A DNA stretch of 64,000 nt from Kordia sp039026955 (GTDB lineage Bacteria > Bacteroidota > Bacteroidia > Flavobacteriales > Flavobacteriaceae). Where the stretch lies: NCBI GenBank assembly GCA_039026955.1, contig JBCCLH010000021.1, positions 1 through 64,000 of the forward strand. Direction: 5' to 3'. The translations under genes were made by a program, and so were the position numbers. A model generated the notes under the pieces. It saw only the letters and a list, made by a program, of their open reading frames with translations, was not told where the DNA came from and did not search any database. Positions 25,087 through 34,293 of the stretch are shown here, piece after piece. How positions within the stretch are numbered: the stretch's first letter is position 1; each line of letters begins with the position of its first letter.

Positions 25087-26022
25087 TTGAAAAAAATTGC
25101 TGCCATCCTCATCGTATTGTTAAACGTGAGTTTTGTAATTGCGCAAAAAAACATGGCTGGCATCATTTTGAATGCAGAAACCCAAGAACCTGTTGCATAT
25201 GCACATTTGATTATTGTATCTGAAGAAAGAGGAACAACGTCAAATGCCAATGGAAACTTTGAATTTACAGTTCCTGATGCATGGATTGGAAAAGTATTAA
25301 GAATCTCCTGTGTAGGTTTTGAAACGAAACAAATCAAACTCACACAAGATAAGGGATTAACAATTTACTTGAAGCCATCTATTGAGTTTCTAAATTCGGT
25401 ACACATAACGCATAAAGAGCGAACAAAGCGGAAACGAGTCAATCCGTTTAGAGGAAAGCAACTCATCGGCTTAGGAAATTTTAGCGGAGGCGCCTATCCT
25501 TCGATGTTTGCCAGATATTATCCGTTCATTGAAAAATTAGGAGATGAAAATTACTTGGAAGAAGTAACTATTTTTTTCTTTAATGAAGGAAGACATGATG
25601 CTAAATTCCGACTGCGAATTCTTTCTGCCACAGCAGACAAACTACCAAAAGACGATTTGTTAGATCCGATGCTTGTGGATGTGGAATACAGACAAGGAAG
25701 AGTGAAAGTGAAAATGCAAGCAAAAGGTGTTGAAGTACCGAAAGAAGGTTTCTTTGTTGTGGTGGAGCATTTATTTATAGAAGAAAATAGAGTAGAAGAA
25801 AGAGTGCATTTACAAGTAAATGATTCCCTAAAAGTGCAGAATATAACACAAATACGATACGCGCCAATTTTTACAGGCATCGTAGAAAAAGCAGGAGCTT
25901 CACACTCATATTATATGTCGGTCAATGGCTGGAAAAAAGTAGGAAAGCTCAAAATGCCAAAACCTGATTTTAAAAAAGGAGAAGTTGTTGCGCCCGCATT
26001 TAAAGTAAAACTAACAAACTAA
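25087..26022 (+). CDS. Carboxypeptidase-regulatory-like domain protein
   Basis: A 311-residue exported protein with a TTG start at 25087 followed directly by a signal peptide (AAILIVLLNVSFVIAQ). A CarboxypepD_reg-like beta-sandwich covers about residues 22-105 (GIILNAETQEPVAYAHLII, then SNANGNFEFTVP). The rest is a beta-rich domain with no family I recognise (YPSMFARYYPF, GFFVVVEHLFI). Similar Bacteroidota proteins are surface or periplasmic and of unknown function. It follows the exonuclease by ten bases and is probably cotranscribed. Confidence 0.78.
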   Translation: MKKIAAILIVLLNVSFVIAQKNMAGIILNAETQEPVAYAHLIIVSEERGTTSNANGNFEFTVPDAWIGKVLRISCVGFETKQIKLTQDKGLTIYLKPSIEFLNSVHITHKERTKRKRVNPFRGKQLIGLGNFSGGAYPSMFARYYPFIEKLGDENYLEEVTIFFFNEGRHDAKFRLRILSATADKLPKDDLLDPMLVDVEYRQGRVKVKMQAKGVEVPKEGFFVVVEHLFIEENRVEERVHLQVNDSLKVQNITQIRYAPIFTGIVEKAGASHSYYMSVNGWKKVGKLKMPKPDFKKGEVVAPAFKVKLTN

Positions 26023-26090
26023 CTCAAAATAAAAGATAGTATTTGATATGTGAAAAATCATAAAAACTATCAAAAATAAACAATAAGCAG

Positions 26091-26702
26091 ATGAAAATTA
26101 TTTGCATTGGTAGAAATTATACAGAACACATTGCAGAGCTTGAAAATGAAAAACCCAAAGATCCAGTCATTTTTATGAAAGCGGACACTTCGATTCTGTT
26201 AAAAAAGCAACCGTTTTTCATTCCCGATTTTTCAGAAGAAATTCATCATGAAGTGGAAGTTTTGGTGAAAATTAATAAATTGGGAAAATATATTGATCAA
26301 AAATTTGCGCACAAATATTACAATGAAATCAGTGTAGGGATTGATTTCACAGCGCGCGATTTACAATCGAAGCTCAAAGCCAAAGGATTGCCTTGGGAAA
26401 AAGCAAAAGCCTTTGACGGTTCGGCAGTGGTTGGTGAGTGGATTTCAAAAGATCAATTTGAAGATATCAACAATCTTAATTTCAAACTTGAAAAAAATAG
26501 TGAAACCGTTCAGCAAGGAAATACCCAACAAATGCTTTGGAAAATTGACGAGCTGATCGCGTATGTTTCTCAATTTTTTACCTTAAAAATAGGTGATATT
26601 ATCTTTACAGGAACGCCAGCAGGTGTAGGGAAAGTAAATGCTGACGAGCGACTGACAGGATATTTAGAGGGACAACAATTATTTTCAATAGTAGTAAAAT
26701 AA
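26091..26702 (+). CDS. Fumarylacetoacetate hydrolase family protein
   Basis: A 203-residue enzyme of the FAH superfamily, whose members hydrolyse acylpyruvates or decarboxylate oxaloacetate. Metal ligands are visible in EEIHHEVEVLVKI, the catalytic region in GIDFTARDLQSKLKAKGLPW, and the conserved GDIIFTGTPAGVGKV near the C-terminus. The length matches the minimal YcgM/FAHD1-like group, which acts as oxaloacetate decarboxylase or acylpyruvase. It precedes the Hpt protein gene by three bases, so the two are probably cotranscribed with cinA. Confidence 0.9.
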   Translation: MKIICIGRNYTEHIAELENEKPKDPVIFMKADTSILLKKQPFFIPDFSEEIHHEVEVLVKINKLGKYIDQKFAHKYYNEISVGIDFTARDLQSKLKAKGLPWEKAKAFDGSAVVGEWISKDQFEDINNLNFKLEKNSETVQQGNTQQMLWKIDELIAYVSQFFTLKIGDIIFTGTPAGVGKVNADERLTGYLEGQQLFSIVVK

Positions 26703-26705
26703 AAA

Positions 26706-27047
26706 ATGGGATACAATTTAGAACAAATACAAGCAATTGCTGATGGTGATCAAGATTTTATTATCACCTTAGTCACTACTTTTGTGGAAGAAGTTTCGGC
26801 AGATTTAGTCACATTTAAGCAAGAAGTTGCCGCTGAAAAATTTAAAGACATTTATCAAGTAAGTCACAAAATAAAACCCAATCTTGAATTGTTAAATATG
26901 CAAGAATCGTTCAATCTGAATTTAAAAATTCTCAATTGGGCGAAGGAAGAAACGAACATGAGTGACATTGCTTCTAACTTTCCAACACTAAATACGATGA
27001 TTAGTGATGATATTGAAGCACTAAAAAAAGAATTCAACCTCTCATAA
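26706..27047 (+). CDS. Hpt domain phosphotransfer protein
   Basis: A 113-residue all-helical protein. The sequence YQVSHKIKPNLELLNM has the Hpt phosphorylatable His (H54) in the SHKIKP context. Stand-alone Hpt proteins pass phosphate between hybrid histidine kinases and response regulators. Located three bases after the FAH gene and four bases before cinA, which gives no hint of its partner kinase. Confidence 0.8.
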   Translation: MGYNLEQIQAIADGDQDFIITLVTTFVEEVSADLVTFKQEVAAEKFKDIYQVSHKIKPNLELLNMQESFNLNLKILNWAKEETNMSDIASNFPTLNTMISDDIEALKKEFNLS

Positions 27048-27050
27048 TAT

Positions 27051-28307
27051 ATGATTGCAGAAATAATTACCATTGGTGATGAAATTCTGATTGGACAAAT
27101 TGTAGATACCAATTCTGTATTCATCTCCAAAGCCTTAAATGAAATTGGCGTCTCCGTACATCAAATCACTTCCATTCAAGATGACAAAACCCATATTCTT
27201 GAAGCTTTAGAAGAGGCAAGACAAAAAGTTGACTTGGTTTTGATTACGGGCGGATTAGGTCCCACAAAAGATGACATTACCAAACACACACTCTGTGAAT
27301 ACTTTGACGATCATTTGGTTAAAAATGAAGCTGTTTTAGCACACATAGAAGAATTATTCAAAAAGTTTGCTACCACATCGCCGATTTCTGAAATGAATCG
27401 TTTGCAAGCGATGGTACCTTCCAAAGCGCAAATTTTACACAACGAATTTGGAACTGCACCAGGAATGTGGTTGGAAAAGGACAATACCGTATTTGTGTCT
27501 ATGCCAGGTGTTCCCTATGAAATGCGTGGCTTAATGACCAATCAAATCATTCCGAAGCTACAAAAAGAATTTGAGCATCCTTTTATTTACCATAAAACCA
27601 TTCTTACCTATGGAATGGGCGAGAGTAGTATTGCCATGAAAATTGACGATTGGGCTAACAATTTACCTGAAAATGTAAAACTAGCTTATTTGCCTAATGC
27701 AGGAAAAGTGCGTTTGCGTCTCACCGGAAAAGGCACCGACAAAGAAGCGATTGTCAAAGCAGTGGAAGAAGCGTCTCAAGGATTGTATCCTATTATTGGA
27801 GATATCATTCAAGGTGTAGAAGGAAAAGGTACGATTGTGACCCAAATTGGGAAATTGTTAGTCGAGAAAGGTCAAAAGTTGGCTGCGGCCGAAAGTTGTA
27901 CTGGCGGAAAAATTGCAGCGCAAATCACAGCAGAATCTGGTGTTTCCGCTTTTTTCAATGGAAGCGCAGTAACTTATGCAGTACAATCGAAAATAGACAT
28001 TTTAGGTGTTCCAAAAGAATTAATTGATACACATTCAGTAGTAAGTGCCGAAGTGGTGGAAGCCATGGCAGAAGGAGCCGCGAACATTTACAAAGCAGAT
28101 TATGCAATAGCGACTACAGGAAATGCAGGTCCCGCTAAAGGAAACTCAGATGCGGATGTGGGCACAGTTTTTATAGGAATAGCGACACCTAAAGGAACTA
28201 TTTCACAAGGATTTAACTTTGGACAACCGCGTGAAAAAGTGGTAAATAAAGCGGTTACTAAAGCTTTTCAGATGTTATTGGAAGAAATTTTAAAAAACAG
28301 CAAGTAA
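27051..28307 (+). CDS. cinA: CinA family protein (full length)
   Basis: A 418-residue protein with both domains: an N-terminal MoCF/MoaB-like domain (EIITIGDEILIGQIVDTNS, then VLITGGLGPTKDDITKHTL) and a C-terminal NMN deamidase-like domain (KLAAAESCTGGKIAAQITAE, then IATTGNAGPAKGNS). It recycles NMN arising from DNA ligase, and an ADP-ribose pyrophosphatase activity is known for the N-terminal domain in relatives. Normal family length. It ends 71 bases before rpmB, where a promoter begins. Confidence 0.93.
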   Translation: MIAEIITIGDEILIGQIVDTNSVFISKALNEIGVSVHQITSIQDDKTHILEALEEARQKVDLVLITGGLGPTKDDITKHTLCEYFDDHLVKNEAVLAHIEELFKKFATTSPISEMNRLQAMVPSKAQILHNEFGTAPGMWLEKDNTVFVSMPGVPYEMRGLMTNQIIPKLQKEFEHPFIYHKTILTYGMGESSIAMKIDDWANNLPENVKLAYLPNAGKVRLRLTGKGTDKEAIVKAVEEASQGLYPIIGDIIQGVEGKGTIVTQIGKLLVEKGQKLAAAESCTGGKIAAQITAESGVSAFFNGSAVTYAVQSKIDILGVPKELIDTHSVVSAEVVEAMAEGAANIYKADYAIATTGNAGPAKGNSDADVGTVFIGIATPKGTISQGFNFGQPREKVVNKAVTKAFQMLLEEILKNSK

Positions 28308-28310
28308 ATA

Positions 28311-28341
28311 TTTGCTGAGAAAATAAAAAAATGTAAATTTG
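28311..28341 (+). promoter_or_regulatory. Bacteroidota-type promoter for rpmB-rpmG operon
   Basis: TTTG at 28311-28314 and TAAATTTG at 28334-28341 with exactly 19 bases between, fitting the TTTG-N19-TAnnTTTG consensus of primary sigma factors in Bacteroidota. Predicted start about 28348, about 30 bases before rpmB. Confidence 0.75.
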
Positions 28342-28378
28342 CACCTCGTTTTTGAATAACATATAAAGTTTAGTACAG

Positions 28379-28615
28379 ATGTCAAGAATTTGTGAATTAA
28401 CAGGTAAAAAAGCTATGGTTGGGAACAACGTATCCCACGCAATGAATAAAACGAAGCGCAAATTTAATGCGAATCTTACAAAAAAACGCTTTTACATTCC
28501 TGAAGAAGACAAGTGGGTAACTTTGAAAGTATCTACTTCAGCATTAAAAACAATCAATAAAAAAGGAATCTCAGCTGTGCTAAAAGAAGCAAGAGCAAAA
28601 GGTTTTATCAAGTAA
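28379..28615 (+). CDS. rpmB: 50S ribosomal protein L28
   Basis: A 78-residue ribosomal protein: MSRICELTGKKAMVGNNVSH at the N-terminus, followed by a basic body (KTKRKFNANLTKKRFYIPE). Usual length. First gene of the rpmB-rpmG-DUF4295 group conserved in Bacteroidota. Confidence 0.96.
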   Translation: MSRICELTGKKAMVGNNVSHAMNKTKRKFNANLTKKRFYIPEEDKWVTLKVSTSALKTINKKGISAVLKEARAKGFIK

Positions 28616-28645
28616 TTCAGTCATAAAGTATAAATACCAACAGCA

Positions 28646-28828
28646 ATGGCGAAGAAAGGAAATAGAGTTCAAGTGATACTGGAGTGTACAGAGCACAAAG
28701 CTTCTGGAAAACCAGGAACTTCTCGTTACATCACTACAAAAAATAAGAAAAATACTCCAGACAGATTAGAGATTAAGAAATTCAATCCGATCTTGAAGAG
28801 AATGACTGTTCACAAAGAAATAAAATAA
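28646..28828 (+). CDS. rpmG: 50S ribosomal protein L33
   Basis: A 60-residue ribosomal protein (MAKKGNRVQVILECTEH, then TSRYITTKNKKNTPDRLEIK). It lacks the CxxC zinc pairs of the zinc form (one Cys only), so it is the zinc-independent type. It follows rpmB by 30 bases and precedes the DUF4295 gene by six. Confidence 0.95.
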   Translation: MAKKGNRVQVILECTEHKASGKPGTSRYITTKNKKNTPDRLEIKKFNPILKRMTVHKEIK

Positions 28829-28834
28829 TAAGTC

Positions 28835-28984
28835 ATGGCAAAGAAAGCAGTAGCATCCTTACAAACAGGATCAAAAAGATTAACAAAAGCTATCAAAATG
28901 GTAAAGTCTCCAAAAACTGGAGCGTACACATTTGTTGAGTCAATCATGTCTCCAGATAAGGTAAACGATTGGTTAAAAAAATAA
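28835..28984 (+). CDS. DUF4295 family small basic protein
   Basis: A 49-residue lysine-rich protein: MAKKAVASLQTGSKRLTKAI and ending SPDKVNDWLKK. This family follows rpmG and precedes ftsY in Bacteroidota and is probably a ribosome-associated peptide; that role is inference from size, charge and position. A terminator follows at 29006. Confidence 0.92.
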   Translation: MAKKAVASLQTGSKRLTKAIKMVKSPKTGAYTFVESIMSPDKVNDWLKK

Positions 28985-29005
28985 GTATACATTCTATACA
29001 ATTAT

Positions 29006-29040
29006 AAAAGCTACTTTCGAAAGAGAGTAGCTTTTTGTTT
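29006..29040 (+). terminator. Intrinsic terminator after rpmB-rpmG-DUF4295
   Basis: AAAAGCTACT / AGTAGCTTTT stem with extension TTC-GAAA-GA, then TTGTTTTT. It separates the ribosomal genes from ftsY. Confidence 0.82.
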
Positions 29041-29221
29041 TTATATTTTATCATATTATTTGCCGACTATGACAGATTTTCAGTTTTGCGAATTGGGCAA
29101 GGTAATTGACATCGATACAGTATAAAATAGAATGCAAAACATAGCTGAATTTTAAGTATCTTGTTTTACAATTTTGCAGTCCATCGGATTGTATGTACAA
29201 TTAAAAATAGTACCACAGATT

Positions 29222-30178
29222 ATGAGTTTTTTTAAAAAAATATTTTCATCTGAAAAGAAAGAAACCCTCGATAAAGGTTTGGAAAAATCCAAATCAAGTT
29301 TCTTCTCTAAATTGACCAAAGCGGTTGCAGGAAAAAGCAAAGTGGATGATGAGGTTTTAGATAATTTAGAAGAAGTATTGGTCAGTAGTGATGTTGGCGT
29401 GGATACCACACTAAAAATCATTGATCGTATTGAAGAAAGAGTTGCCAAAGATAAATACCTAGGAACGGACGAATTGAATAAAATCCTTCGCGAAGAAATT
29501 GCAGGATTATTATCCGAAACCAATTCTGGGGAAGAAACTGATTATACCGTTCCAATAGATAAAAAACCGTATGTGATGATGGTTGTAGGTGTAAATGGTG
29601 TTGGAAAAACAACAACGATTGGAAAATTAGCTTATCAATTCAATAAGCAAGGTTTAAAAGTAGTATTAGGCGCTGCGGATACGTTTAGAGCTGCTGCAAT
29701 TGACCAATTGCAAGTATGGGCAGATAGAGTAGGTGTGCCGATTGTAAAACAAAGCATGGGAAGCGATCCAGCTTCTGTAGCCTTTGACACTCTAAAATCA
29801 GGAGTCGCACAAGATGCGGATGTCATTATCATTGATACTGCCGGACGTTTGCACAACAAAGTAAACTTGATGAAGGAATTAACGAAAGTCAAAAAAGTAA
29901 TGCAAAAGGTTGTTGGCGACGCGCCACACGACGTTTTGTTAGTGTTAGATGGTTCTACAGGTCAAAATGCATTTGAGCAAGCAAAGCAGTTTACAGCAGC
30001 TACGGAAGTCACCACATTAGCCGTTACAAAACTAGACGGAACTGCAAAAGGTGGTGTGGTGATCGGAATTTCAGATCAATTCCAAATTCCAGTAAAATAT
30101 ATCGGAGTTGGAGAAGGTATTGAAGATTTACAAGTATTCAACAAATACGAATTCGTAGATTCGTTCTTTAAAAACTAA
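29222..30178 (+). CDS. ftsY: FtsY, signal recognition particle receptor
   Basis: A 318-residue SRP-type GTPase that docks ribosome-nascent chain complexes at the membrane. N-terminal helical N domain (KVDDEVLDNLEEVLVSSDVG), then G1 GVNGVGKTTTIGKL, the ADTFRAAA motif, DTAGRLHNK (G3) and TKLDGTAKGG (G4). The acidic A domain is very short, as usual in this phylum. The start at 29222 gives MSFFKKIF; a frame extension of 16 codons upstream is not conserved-looking. Followed by a TTAGAC array and a 25-bp perfect stem terminator. Confidence 0.96.
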   Translation: MSFFKKIFSSEKKETLDKGLEKSKSSFFSKLTKAVAGKSKVDDEVLDNLEEVLVSSDVGVDTTLKIIDRIEERVAKDKYLGTDELNKILREEIAGLLSETNSGEETDYTVPIDKKPYVMMVVGVNGVGKTTTIGKLAYQFNKQGLKVVLGAADTFRAAAIDQLQVWADRVGVPIVKQSMGSDPASVAFDTLKSGVAQDADVIIIDTAGRLHNKVNLMKELTKVKKVMQKVVGDAPHDVLLVLDGSTGQNAFEQAKQFTAATEVTTLAVTKLDGTAKGGVVIGISDQFQIPVKYIGVGEGIEDLQVFNKYEFVDSFFKN

Positions 30179-30186
30179 ATAGATTT

Positions 30187-30310
30187 GTTAGACTCAAACT
30201 AAGTTAGACAGCTACGCTTTTAGACACTATTTCTGCAAAGCAGAAATAGTTTAGAAGAAGTCTAACTGGCTATTGCGGGTCTCAGACCCGCAATGACAAA
30301 GCAAGTCTAA
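30187..30310 (+). repeat. TTAGAC mini-hairpin array downstream of ftsY
   Basis: Begins nine bases after the stop codon. Modules GTTAGAC, GTTAGAC and TTTAGAC alternate with short hairpins such as ATTTCTGCAAAGCAGAAAT and GCGGGTCTCAGACCCGC. Orientation at the gene-proximal end is TTAGAC in the direction of ftsY; the distal end has the reverse motif (AAGTCTAA). Confidence 0.72.
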
Positions 30311-30365
30311 AAAAATAATCATAAAAAATGCGGCTAAAAAAGCCGCATTTTTTATGATTATTTTT
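30311..30365. terminator. Bidirectional terminator with 25-bp perfect stem
   Basis: The left arm (30311-30335) and right arm (30341-30365) are perfectly complementary over 25 bp, with a five-A loop. The core is ATGCGGCT / AGCCGCAT with A and T tracts on both sides. It lies between convergent ftsY and the fibronectin III gene. Confidence 0.9.
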
Positions 30366-30376
30366 GTCTAAGTTTA

Positions 30377-31717
30377 TTATAATTTCGTCAATCGGATCAC
30401 AACTTCCGTTAATGGAGCATTAACACACATCGCACTTCCTACATCTTCCACAAATCGGATGTCAATTGTTGTATCGTCTACTGAATTATAAGATGCTGGC
30501 GTTGCAGTTCCTTGTCCTAAGGCAACATTGGGTCCACCGCATTCAAAGTTTGTATCTTGGTCTTCAGCAACCGTAACCGTTCCATCACAATTCAGTGTAA
30601 AATTAAATGTCATAGTAGGCTGCATATTTGTCACATCCAAGTTCGCCAAATATTTTACGGTAATGCTTCTTTCCGTATCAGAAACATTTACAATTTCTAC
30701 CGTAGCAGGATCACCAAAAATGGGTTCATCTGTATTTCCAATTTCTTCATATGTATACATTCCTGTATATCCAAGTCCAGGTGTCGTAACACTTCCAAAA
30801 CTAAACCACTGACTTTGTGTAGTAGAGCTACAAAGTGTTCTGATCGCAAAAGTATAGGTCGTACCTGGACACAATCCTACGGCTGTAAAATCAGAATTAT
30901 TTACTGTGAACATTGTTCCTGTATCTGGAGTAAAACTTCCTGCTTCTCCAAAACTTACTTCCCAAGTAGTTTGTGCATTTGAATCCCAATCTACTGTAAT
31001 AGAGTTTTGTGTTACGGTTTGATAATTCAAATTTAATGGAGGCAAACAAGTGGCAAATCGGTATGGACCGCTAAACGCACTAAAACTTCCAACTTGATCT
31101 CCATCGGTAGTCGCATTACAATTCGCTCTTACATAAAATTCATATTCACTATTTGGCTGTAAATTTGTGACAGGATATTGTGTACTATTTCCAGTTGCAA
31201 CAGCATTCGCTTCTTCTACATTAAATCCTGCCAAACCAAACTTCACTTCCCAAGCAATTTCATTGCCACCTGGCATCCAAGTTAAGGTAGCTGAGGTTTG
31301 TGTAATATCAGTTGCGCCTAAATCTGTAGGAGCTGGACACGAAGTTGTAAATAGTACAGGACCAAACCATTCGTTGTTGGCGAGGTTGCAATCAGACTTT
31401 ACATAAAACTCATAAGAAGTTTGTGAAGATAATCCTGTAATATTTATGCTTGATGCTGGCGTATCAATAATTGTCCCTGAATCCGGATCAAATCCGGGTG
31501 TTCCCCAAGAAGCGGTCCAAGTAACGCCTGTTACGGGTAAACATTCTCCTGCATCGTTGACAGTACCACACCAATTAAGCCTGGCTGAATTATCAGTAAT
31601 ATCTGAGGCAAAGGAAGCTGCAACAGGTTGACAAGGTTGTATTATCTCTGGAATTTGTACGTCATCTGAGCATGAGAAGACAATTCCTATCAGTAGAAGT
31701 AAAACTACTTTTCTCAT
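30377..31717 (-). CDS. Fibronectin type III domain lipoprotein
   Basis: A 446-residue lipoprotein with lipobox at LIGIVFSCSDD (Cys about residue 16). Three fibronectin III domains follow at about residues 23-125, 126-230 and 231-315, each with a paired Cys and the signature YEFYVKSDC / YEFYVRANC / YTFAIRTLC. A C-terminal beta domain of about 120 residues (SITVKYLANLDV, then LNCDGTVTVAED) is not recognised. The protein is likely displayed on the outer membrane; its binding partner is unknown. The start at 31717 is chosen for the lipoprotein signal. Confidence 0.85.
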   Translation of the reverse strand: MRKVVLLLLIGIVFSCSDDVQIPEIIQPCQPVAASFASDITDNSARLNWCGTVNDAGECLPVTGVTWTASWGTPGFDPDSGTIIDTPASSINITGLSSQTSYEFYVKSDCNLANNEWFGPVLFTTSCPAPTDLGATDITQTSATLTWMPGGNEIAWEVKFGLAGFNVEEANAVATGNSTQYPVTNLQPNSEYEFYVRANCNATTDGDQVGSFSAFSGPYRFATCLPPLNLNYQTVTQNSITVDWDSNAQTTWEVSFGEAGSFTPDTGTMFTVNNSDFTAVGLCPGTTYTFAIRTLCSSTTQSQWFSFGSVTTPGLGYTGMYTYEEIGNTDEPIFGDPATVEIVNVSDTERSITVKYLANLDVTNMQPTMTFNFTLNCDGTVTVAEDQDTNFECGGPNVALGQGTATPASYNSVDDTTIDIRFVEDVGSAMCVNAPLTEVVIRLTKL

Positions 31718-31849
31718 AAAATTTTTTTTTCGTGTATGACAAATATATAAAAACAATAATGAGTATGACATTTAGAAGCTAAAAAAACAAGAATTCCAAA
31801 CAGTTAAACTTTTTGATTGTATCTTTATATCCTTAAATAACGCATCAAA

Positions 31850-33481
31850 ATGAAGAAAATTATATTAGTACTTGCTCTATTTTCATCGCTAGCTTGTCAC
31901 ACACAAAAAAACACACAAAATGAAAATGATATCTCGGATATCAGTGCGAAAGAATTTAGAGAATTTGAAGTATTAGATTCTAAAAACATTGATAATCAGT
32001 ATATTTGGCAGGTAGTGTCTGCGCAGATGAAAGATTTTACCGAAACAGATTATGAACGCTTAAAACCTTATATTCTTGAAAAAAACATCCTAGAATTACA
32101 CCAAAGTCGCGTAAAACGTATCTTTACTTATGAACAATTGGTCAAATTTTATCTATATCGAATCAAAAAATATGACCGCGCTAATGACTTGTCTTTAAAT
32201 TCTGTCATAAGTGTAAATCCCAATGCGATTGCAGAAGCTAAACAGCGCGATCGTGATTTTCTGAATAAAAAACGAAAGCCATTAATCTTCGGAATGCCCA
32301 TTTTATTAAAGGACAATGTCAATACTAAAAACATGCCTACCACGGCTGGTGCAGTTGCCTTAAAAAACAACAGAACAGATGATGCTTTCATCACAAAACG
32401 ATTAAAAGAAGAAGGCGCCATCATTCTTGGAAAAGCCAATTTGAGTGAATGGGCGTATTTTTTCTGTGGCGATTGTCCAAGTGGCTACAGCGCGATTGGC
32501 GGACAAACCTTAAATCCGTATGGAAGAAAAATATTTGATACGGGCGGATCGAGTTCTGGAAGTGGTGTTTCTGTTGCAGCGAATTTTGCAGTAGCCGCTG
32601 TGGGAACTGAAACGGCAGGTTCTATCTTATCGCCATCTAGTCAAAATTCAGTTGTGGGATTGAAGCCTACCATCGGATTGTTGAGTCGTTCAGGAATTGT
32701 GCCAATTTCAAGTACATTGGATACACCTGGACCGATGACTAAAAATGTGATTGATAATGCGATTGTGTTGGCAGCGTTGTATGGATACGATGTGTCAGAT
32801 GCAAAAAGTGCCAAACTTGACATGAATGGGAATGCATTTTATGCAACTATAAGAAGCGGAAATGTTTCGCTTGAAGGGAAACGTTTCGGTGCCATTAAAG
32901 GATTGATGCAAGATACCTTATACGTGCAAGCAGTGGAAGTCCTGAAAAAACAAGGGGCAACAATTGTAGAAATTGAAACACCGCAAGTAGGTTTACCTAA
33001 GTTTATCAATCTGTTGAATTTAGACATGCAGAAAGATTTGCCAGCATATTTTGCAGCTTATGGTGATAAATCCCTTTCATTCAAATCCGTACAGGATGTG
33101 ATCGATTTCAACAAAAAAGATTCTGTCAACTCCATGCCGTACGGGCAAAAATTATTCTACGGAATTGTAGCCGATAGTGCTTCTGATGAGGAATTCACAA
33201 ATATGAAAAAAGTATTGCACGACAACGGCAAAACATTTTTCCAAACACCTATGGAAGCGCACAATTTAGACGCTGTATTATCTATCAACAACTATCATGC
33301 GGCGTTTGCAGCAGTGGCAGAACATCCGGCGTTAACCGTTCCGATGGGCTACACAGAAAAAGGCGAGCCAAAAGGATTGACGTTTATTGGAAAACCGTTC
33401 AAGGAAAAAGAATTGTTAGAAGCTGCATACGTGTATGAGCAAGCTTCTAAAAAGCGCAAAGCACCGAAAAACTATCAATAG
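31850..33481 (+). CDS. Amidase signature family protein, lipoprotein
   Basis: A 543-residue amidase. Lipobox at LFSSLACHTQ (Cys about 16). The amidase signature domain contains the catalytic Lys in PILLKDNVNTK (about residue 152) and the Ser-cisSer pair in GGSSSGSGVSVAANFAVAAV (about residues 228-247). Enzymes of this family hydrolyse amides, including peptide amides and acylamides. The long N-terminal helical extension (residues 25-120) is common in Bacteroidota homologues. Periplasmic or surface; substrate unknown. Terminator at 33510. Confidence 0.9.
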   Translation: MKKIILVLALFSSLACHTQKNTQNENDISDISAKEFREFEVLDSKNIDNQYIWQVVSAQMKDFTETDYERLKPYILEKNILELHQSRVKRIFTYEQLVKFYLYRIKKYDRANDLSLNSVISVNPNAIAEAKQRDRDFLNKKRKPLIFGMPILLKDNVNTKNMPTTAGAVALKNNRTDDAFITKRLKEEGAIILGKANLSEWAYFFCGDCPSGYSAIGGQTLNPYGRKIFDTGGSSSGSGVSVAANFAVAAVGTETAGSILSPSSQNSVVGLKPTIGLLSRSGIVPISSTLDTPGPMTKNVIDNAIVLAALYGYDVSDAKSAKLDMNGNAFYATIRSGNVSLEGKRFGAIKGLMQDTLYVQAVEVLKKQGATIVEIETPQVGLPKFINLLNLDMQKDLPAYFAAYGDKSLSFKSVQDVIDFNKKDSVNSMPYGQKLFYGIVADSASDEEFTNMKKVLHDNGKTFFQTPMEAHNLDAVLSINNYHAAFAAVAEHPALTVPMGYTEKGEPKGLTFIGKPFKEKELLEAAYVYEQASKKRKAPKNYQ

Positions 33482-33509
33482 ATTTTATCTTTGAGCTTTC
33501 ATATCATAC

Positions 33510-33558
33510 AAAGACCATTTAAAAAGTACTTTCGTACACTTTCTAAATGGTCTTTTTT
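33510..33558 (+). terminator. Intrinsic terminator of amidase gene
   Basis: AAAGACCATTTA / TAAATGGTCTTT 12-bp stem, inner AAGTA/TACACTT pairing, followed by TTTT. Confidence 0.83.
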
Positions 33559-33721
33559 AATGTTGGTAACACAGTTTTCTGTAAAAAAATGCTTCTGCAA
33601 GTATTTGAAAGATAGGTTAATAACAGTAATGTCGTAAAAATGTCGCTGTTCAGTCGCTATCAATTACAGTAAAAATAAAATACTTTTACATCGAATTAAG
33701 AATCCCAAATACAACACTAAT

Positions 33722-34291
33722 TTGAATTTAGCATCCAAAGTAAAAGCGTTAAGAAATCAGAAAGGACTTTCGCAAGAATTGTTGGCGGAAGTAGCAGGTT
33801 TGAGTCTAAGAACTATTCAACGAATAGAGAATGATCAAACTGTTCCGAGAGGCGATACACTGAAAAGATTAGCAATCGCTTTAGACACTTCCCCTGACGA
33901 AATTATAGACTGGAAAATGCAAGAAGATAACGAATACCTTCGGTTAATGAATCTATCAGCACTTTGGTTTCTCGTTTTCCCTTTGCTAGGGATTCTCATT
34001 CCGCTAATCAAGTGGATTCAAAAAAAGGATAAACTTAAAAATGTAAACGAATTAGGAATCGCAATGTTGAATTTTCAAATCACTTGGACCATCATTTTTT
34101 CTATCATTTTTATTTTTTTGGCGATTGTCTATTTCGGAAACGAATGGAACTTTCTTTCCTTGTTGGTATTGACATCACCATTGACATTGTTATATCTCTA
34201 CAATTGCATAGTTGTCATTTCTAACACTATCCACATAAGCAAAAACAAACCGTTCAAATACAGACTCGCATTACCTTTTATAAAAAAATAG
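33722..34291 (+). CDS. XRE-type HTH regulator with membrane segments
   Basis: A 189-residue protein. Residues 1-62 are a Cro/C1-type helix-turn-helix (KVKALRNQKGLSQELLAEVA, then GLSLRTIQRIENDQTVPRGD). The rest has three or four hydrophobic helices (LWFLVFPLLGILIPLIKWI; WTIIFSIIFIFLAIVYF; LLVLTSPLTLLYLYNCIVVI) and resembles DUF4870-like membrane domains. So it is probably a membrane-bound transcription regulator. TTG at 33722 is the only plausible start before the conserved HTH. Two bases separate it from the TlpA-like gene, so the pair is cotranscribed. Confidence 0.82.
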   Translation: MNLASKVKALRNQKGLSQELLAEVAGLSLRTIQRIENDQTVPRGDTLKRLAIALDTSPDEIIDWKMQEDNEYLRLMNLSALWFLVFPLLGILIPLIKWIQKKDKLKNVNELGIAMLNFQITWTIIFSIIFIFLAIVYFGNEWNFLSLLVLTSPLTLLYLYNCIVVISNTIHISKNKPFKYRLALPFIKK

Positions 34292-34293
34292 AC

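Noticed and set aside
25077..25343. Minus-strand frame of 88 codons
   Set aside because: Antisense to the carboxypeptidase-regulatory-like protein, which has a signal peptide and recognisable domain.
30557..30982. Plus-strand frame of 141 codons
   Set aside because: Antisense to the fibronectin type III lipoprotein with regular repeated domains.
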